Shown here: one piece after another, positions 60,225 through 64,000 of the stretch
Layout: the number at the start of each line of letters is the position of its first letter
Numbering within the stretch: the first letter of the stretch is position 1
Assembly: GCA_030444405.1 (NCBI GenBank)
Contig: JARFPM010000003.1
Span: forward strand, 1 to 64,000
Length of the DNA: 64,000 nucleotides
Source: Nitrospira sp.
Lineage (GTDB): Bacteria > Nitrospirota > Nitrospiria > Nitrospirales > Nitrospiraceae
Reading direction: 5' to 3'
Made by a program: the position numbers and the translations under genes
Notes under the pieces: generated by a model
The model's database searches: none
Seen by the model: the letters and a program-made list of their open reading frames with translations, nothing else
Told to the model about the DNA's origin: nothing

Positions 60225-61118
60225 TCAGTTGCCGGCCGGCGTCACTGCTCGTTGCCAGATGAGCTGTACGGAACTTTTTGGGAAACCTGGCCTCGGCCAC
60301 TGGAGTATCTGTAGCGCTAACCGCTTGAATGCTTGGGCCGCCGGTGCATCCGGAAACAACTCAGAGAGCGCTTTCTGCTGCATGACCGCCAAATGCACAT
60401 AGTCGTCATAAGGAATAGCCCCGACCAATTCCACGGCCACATGAAGAAAATGATCCACCGCCACATCCAGCTTACCGAACACCTCAGCGGCTTCACGGGG
60501 ACTCTTGGCCTGATTCACCAGCACTTTGAAACGGCGTTCCCGATACTGGCGAGCCAAGACCTTGATCAGGGCATAGGCATCCGTGAGCGATGTCGGCTCC
60601 GGGGAGACGACGATCATCGTCTCATCTGCCGCACTGGCAAAAAACGTGACGTTCGGCGAGATTCCGGCACCGGTATCGATCAACAGCACGTCCATCGCTG
60701 AGGTGAGCTGTGCCAGCTGCTCCTGGATCATCAACTGTTGGGCTTCCGTCAGTGCCGTGAGACGTGGTACACCGGAACTAGCCGGAAGCACATGAATACC
60801 CGCAGGCCCTTTGAGCACGATTTCGTCGAGAGTATGTGTGCCCACCAATACGTCTTCGATCGTATGCCGTGGAACCAGCCCCAGAAGGACATCGAGATTG
60901 CCTAAGCCGAGATCGGCATCCAAGATCAGCACCCGCTTTCCCAACCTCGTGAGTGCTACGGCAAGATTCGCGACCACATTGGACTTCCCTACGCCTCCCT
61001 TGCCGCTGGAAACCGCTATGACCTGAGTGGACGAGCCACCTCCCTGACTCAGATCCTCCGACACAAGAACAGACCTTCTTGTTCCGAACGACATAGCACG
61101 ACCTCCGAGATTATCCAT
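60225..61118 (-). CDS. flhG: Flagellar-number regulator FlhG (MinD-like ATPase)
   Basis: FlhG (297 residues) regulates flagellar number with FlhF. It has 'VIAVSSGKGGVGKSNVVANLAVAL' (deviant Walker A), 'ILDADLGLGNLDVLLGL' and 'VLLIDTGAGISPNVTFF'. ATG 61118 overlaps the flhF stop by 8 bases and has AGGAAG upstream; the frame to 61199 lies inside flhF. The N-terminus lacks an obvious DQAxxLR activator helix seen in many FlhG proteins. Confidence 0.93.
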   Translation of the reverse strand: MDNLGGRAMSFGTRRSVLVSEDLSQGGGSSTQVIAVSSGKGGVGKSNVVANLAVALTRLGKRVLILDADLGLGNLDVLLGLVPRHTIEDVLVGTHTLDEIVLKGPAGIHVLPASSGVPRLTALTEAQQLMIQEQLAQLTSAMDVLLIDTGAGISPNVTFFASAADETMIVVSPEPTSLTDAYALIKVLARQYRERRFKVLVNQAKSPREAAEVFGKLDVAVDHFLHVAVELVGAIPYDDYVHLAVMQQKALSELFPDAPAAQAFKRLALQILQWPRPGFPKSSVQLIWQRAVTPAGN

Positions 61119-62445
61119 GGTGACTTCCTGCTCCCATGCATGCAGGAGCTGCTTCTGATGATTGGACCGACCGATTGACAAGCATCTGAGAAGGGGCACA
61201 GCGTTCCGCAGTCAGAAACGTGGCCAACCGTTCCGATGAAGCGACTTCGATATCTCCGGGGACTCGCCGTCCGATACTCCAATAAGAAAGCGGCACATCG
61301 GTTTGATGCGCCACTTCAAAGATGGCGCCGAACGATTCCGTTTCGTCGAGCTTGGTGAACAGAAGACGCAGCTGCGGCAGATCACTGAGGCGTCTCGTGA
61401 TCCGACAGAGCTCCTGCTCCCTGGTGGTAGCCTGAAGGACCAGATGGGTCGTAACGGCCTCCTTCGGTAGAAGCCGCTGCAGTTCTTGGGCCAATGCCAA
61501 GTCACGTGGTCCGATCCCAGGCATATCGATCAGCACGAGGTCTACCTGCGTATGGCGACGGAGCCCTTCATGGACCTGTCGAGCCGACAAGGCACAAGCG
61601 AACGGCACTCCCACGACCTTGGCATACCGACGCAGTTGCTCAACCGCAGTTTCTCGATACGTATCAAAGGTAATGAGGGCGACAGATCTTCGCTGTTCGA
61701 GACGATAATGTGAAGCCAGCTTGGCTACGGCGGCGGTCTTCCCGGCTCCGCTGGGTCCGATCAAGAGGCCGATGGAGGGATATCCCTTCCCATTCGGAAG
61801 CGGCTCGCTCGTTCGCACACGCTTCGCGATTTCACGCTGTAGCGCGCACCGCAGCGACTTATCGTCGCGGGGACCGTCCGCTTGTTCAGCCTTGCGGGCT
61901 TCCTTCAAGAGCAAGTCCACGGTGGAAGGATTCATTCCCTGTTCGATGAGCGAGTGGCGCAGCAACACAGGCATGGGCGACGGCTGACTTCCGATCGATC
62001 GGCTGTCCACACGCGACAGATCTTCCAATAAGCGTCCCAATTCATTCATCACAGTATGCAGATGCGGAAGGCGCTTCGGCTTCACATGCACAAAAGATGG
62101 CTTCAACGAGGCAGACCGCTTACCGACGGTCGGTGTCGTCGTCTCGCAATTCGGCTTCAGCATCCCTTGGAGTGTCTGTTGAAAGGTCTGCGCGGAATCC
62201 GATCCGGCATCAGACGGTTTGACAGGAGAAGCGTGTTGCACTTTCTTTCCACCCTGAGGGGACCGTTGTACATCCTGATCGGATGCGGCCATAACTTCCA
62301 GGACCGGTCGATTGAAGGCTTGCAAGATTCGCCCTCCCTCACGCACTTCTTTCGCCGATAAAATGATGGCGTCCGGCCCCAGTTCTTCCTTGATGTCACG
62401 CATGGCATCCTGCATGGTGAGCGCGTGAAATGTTTTGACCTTCAT
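61111..62445 (-). CDS. flhF: SRP-like GTPase FlhF
   Basis: FlhF (444 residues) sets flagellar position. It has an N-terminal B-like region ('KTFHALTMQDAMRDIKEELGPDAIILSAKEV'), a variable linker and the NG GTPase domain: G1 'GPSGAGKTA', 'TFDTYRETAVEQLRRYAKVVGVP' and G4 'FTKLDE'. The G3 element reads 'LIDMPGIG' where most relatives have DTAGR, which might weaken hydrolysis. It lies 8 bases after flhA. Confidence 0.94.
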   Translation of the reverse strand: MKVKTFHALTMQDAMRDIKEELGPDAIILSAKEVREGGRILQAFNRPVLEVMAASDQDVQRSPQGGKKVQHASPVKPSDAGSDSAQTFQQTLQGMLKPNCETTTPTVGKRSASLKPSFVHVKPKRLPHLHTVMNELGRLLEDLSRVDSRSIGSQPSPMPVLLRHSLIEQGMNPSTVDLLLKEARKAEQADGPRDDKSLRCALQREIAKRVRTSEPLPNGKGYPSIGLLIGPSGAGKTAAVAKLASHYRLEQRRSVALITFDTYRETAVEQLRRYAKVVGVPFACALSARQVHEGLRRHTQVDLVLIDMPGIGPRDLALAQELQRLLPKEAVTTHLVLQATTREQELCRITRRLSDLPQLRLLFTKLDETESFGAIFEVAHQTDVPLSYWSIGRRVPGDIEVASSERLATFLTAERCAPSQMLVNRSVQSSEAAPACMGAGSHHG

Positions 62446-62453
62446 GGCTTACC

Positions 62454-64000
62454 TTAAGATGGCTGCGCCAACTCCAAGTCGATCCGCACTGTATCCAACG
62501 ACTGCAGACGGACGAAGGAATCCACTTCATTCAGTCCCATGACGGGAACGGCATGCAACACACGATCACTGTGTCGACGGAGATGGCGGCGAACAACCTG
62601 TGAACAGAGTACGATCGGCTGCTGACCACGAGCCGCAACCCGTTCGGCGGCTTGTTTGAGACTGGTTAACAGTTTGTGCGAGAGTGTGGGATCAAGGTTC
62701 AACGTAGCCCCAGGCGGCAATGCCGCCGCTTGTTCCGCTAACGACCGATCCAGTCGGGGGTCCAAGGTAATGACCTGCAGACTGCCGTCAGGCGCTTGAT
62801 ACTGCTTGGTGATGGTCCTGGACAACGCCTGCCTTGCATACTCCGTGAGGACTTCAGCATCTTTGGTGTTTGCGGCCTGATCAGAAATGGCTTCCAGGAT
62901 CGACCGTAGGTCTCGAATTGGAATGCCCTCCTTGAGCAAGTTTCCGAGCACCCTGACGACTGTTCCGAGTGGCAACATCGTCGGAATGAGCTCTTCCACC
63001 AGCTTCGGATGCGATTTTCCGACTTCGTCCAAGAGTGCTTGAACTTCCTGCCGTCCCAACAATTCATGGCCATGGCGCTTGATCAACTCTGAAAGATGTG
63101 TTGCGATTGCCGAACTCGCGTCAACTACTGTATACCCGGCCATTTGAGCCTGTTCCCTGGCATCTTCTTGGACCCAGAGTGCCGGCAACCCGAATGCAGG
63201 CTCCTTGGTCGCGATCCCCTGCACCAAACCCCGCTGGCCGGTGCCTGGATCAATCGCCAACAAGTGTCCCGGCAAGACGTCGGCCTTGGCCACTTCCACT
63301 CCCTTCAGAATGATGGCGTATTCGTTCGGGCGCAGCTGAAGATTGTCGCGTATGTGAATGGGAGGCACGACAAATCCCATCGCTTCTGCAAATTGTCGCC
63401 GGAGCGCTTTAATCCGATCGAGAAGCGCGGTGCCTTGCGTTCCCTCGACGAGTCCTATCAAGCCATACCCAACTTGTACTTCCATGAGATCGAGCGGGGT
63501 CACTCGGGTCAGACCTTCCTCGGCCTTCGGGGTGATGGGAGTGGGTGTCGGGGCTGCTTGAACCTGTTCCTGCTGATGAAGGTGATAGGCGATCCAGGCG
63601 ATGGCGCTCCCTAACGCTAGGAATGCCACATGCGGAAGCCCCGGCACCATGCCAAGCGCGAGAAGAATGCCCGCAGCAATGCCCACCGGTTTGGAGGACA
63701 TCAACAGCTGTCGAGTCATCTCGCCTCCCAAATCCGTTTCCGAGGCTGCGCGGGTCACAACGATACCGGCGGCGGTCGAAACGATCAGGGCGGGAATCTG
63801 CGCCACCAACCCCTCACCGATCGTCAGCACGGTATAGGTTTGAGCCGCGAGTGCCGGACTCATGCCCTGTTGCAGGATACCGATCGCCAATCCACCGATG
63901 ATGTTGACGAGTATGATAATGACGGCCGCAATGGCATCTCCCCGAACAAACTTGCTGGCTCCGTCCATCGCACCGTAAAAGTCCGCCTCTTCCGCAATTT
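62454..64000 (-). CDS. flhA: Flagellar export gate protein FlhA (3' part, runs off the window)
   Basis: The coding frame continues unbroken past the window edge, so the N-terminal part of this roughly 690-residue protein is missing. The visible part begins with the conserved 'ADFYGAMDGASKFVRGDAIA' loop, has further membrane helices, and ends with the cytoplasmic domain ('VDASSAIATHLSELIKRHGHELLGRQEVQALLDEV', 'SLAEQAAALPPG'). It forms the gate of the flagellar type III export apparatus. Confidence 0.97.
   Translation of the reverse strand, partial: IAEEADFYGAMDGASKFVRGDAIAAVIIILVNIIGGLAIGILQQGMSPALAAQTYTVLTIGEGLVAQIPALIVSTAAGIVVTRAASETDLGGEMTRQLLMSSKPVGIAAGILLALGMVPGLPHVAFLALGSAIAWIAYHLHQQEQVQAAPTPTPITPKAEEGLTRVTPLDLMEVQVGYGLIGLVEGTQGTALLDRIKALRRQFAEAMGFVVPPIHIRDNLQLRPNEYAIILKGVEVAKADVLPGHLLAIDPGTGQRGLVQGIATKEPAFGLPALWVQEDAREQAQMAGYTVVDASSAIATHLSELIKRHGHELLGRQEVQALLDEVGKSHPKLVEELIPTMLPLGTVVRVLGNLLKEGIPIRDLRSILEAISDQAANTKDAEVLTEYARQALSRTITKQYQAPDGSLQVITLDPRLDRSLAEQAAALPPGATLNLDPTLSHKLLTSLKQAAERVAARGQQPIVLCSQVVRRHLRRHSDRVLHAVPVMGLNEVDSFVRLQSLDTVRIDLELAQPS

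Noticed and set aside
62354-62361. GCCGATAA on the plus strand as a sigma-28 -10 box
   Set aside because: There is no TCAAGT-like -35 at 11-12 bases, and it lies antisense inside flhF.
1-64000. tRNA, rRNA, CRISPR array, insertion sequence or prophage genes
   Set aside because: None were recognised; no transposase or integrase frame, direct-repeat array or tRNA-like cloverleaf stood out.

Overview
The window carries a type II secretion (T2SS) operon followed by a large flagellar, motor and flagellin-modification region. GC content is moderately high. The mix of an FliW-CsrA pair, separate sigma-28 and sigma-54 flagellar promoters, a fused PilM/PilN-like GspL and many c-di-GMP proteins fits a free-living Gram-negative bacterium. 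My best guess is Nitrospira (Nitrospirota). This is inference from gene content and style; no rRNA or other taxonomic marker is visible.

Layout. (1) 44-10742, + strand: T2SS genes gspC-E-F-G-H-I-J-N-L-M-K, mostly overlapping; gspD and gspO are not in the window. (2) 10780-14079, - strand: a partner-switching/phosphorelay module (two STAS proteins, a receiver-PP2C phosphatase, an Hpt protein and a receiver fused to an RsbW-like kinase), beside motB and motA (14204-15904) and the remains of a cheZ gene (15917-16240). (3) 16477-19595: a small HTH protein, a divergent MinD/ParA-like ATPase, a PilZ protein and a GAF/degenerate-GGDEF protein. (4) 19615-23037, - strand: fliT, fliS, fliD, flaG and a short flagellin, fliC. 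(5) 23230-41577, - strand: a probable flagellin-glycosylation island. It has four glycosyltransferase genes (one a 1444-residue multidomain protein), a B12-type radical SAM protein, a pyruvate-dehydrogenase-E1-like pair, hddC and hddA homologues, two SDR enzymes and a ColD/RfbH-like dehydratase. (6) 41765-46876: PilZ and HD-GYP genes with divergent sigma-28-like promoters, plus a large hybrid histidine kinase. (7) 47278-64000, - strand: fliW, csrA, flgL, flgK, flgN, flgM, flgJ, flgI, flgH, flgA, flgG, flgF, a second degenerate GGDEF gene, fliA, flhG, flhF and the 3' part of flhA.

How the parts work together. A sigma-54 promoter precedes flgF and the hook/rod/ring genes. A recurring sigma-28-type signature (TCAAGTYC, 11-12 nt, RCCGATAR) precedes fliC, flgM, the cheZ/motA remnant operon, the PilZ gene and the HD-GYP/kinase operon, and more weakly the STAS and second GGDEF genes. 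This suggests that FliA couples late flagellar assembly to c-di-GMP reception and turnover. FliW and CsrA are encoded together, and the fliC leader has CsrA-like GGA motifs. That suggests the Bacillus-type feedback loop on flagellin translation.

Most notable points: a possible undescribed branched-chain (E1-like, ColD-like, B12-radical-SAM) sugar pathway for flagellin; a decayed cheZ fused to the motor operon; an amber-interrupted small ORF joined by ATGA overlaps at both ends; two degenerate GGDEF proteins that both keep the c-di-GMP inhibitory-site motif; and a shared repeat domain that enlarges FlgK and FlgL.
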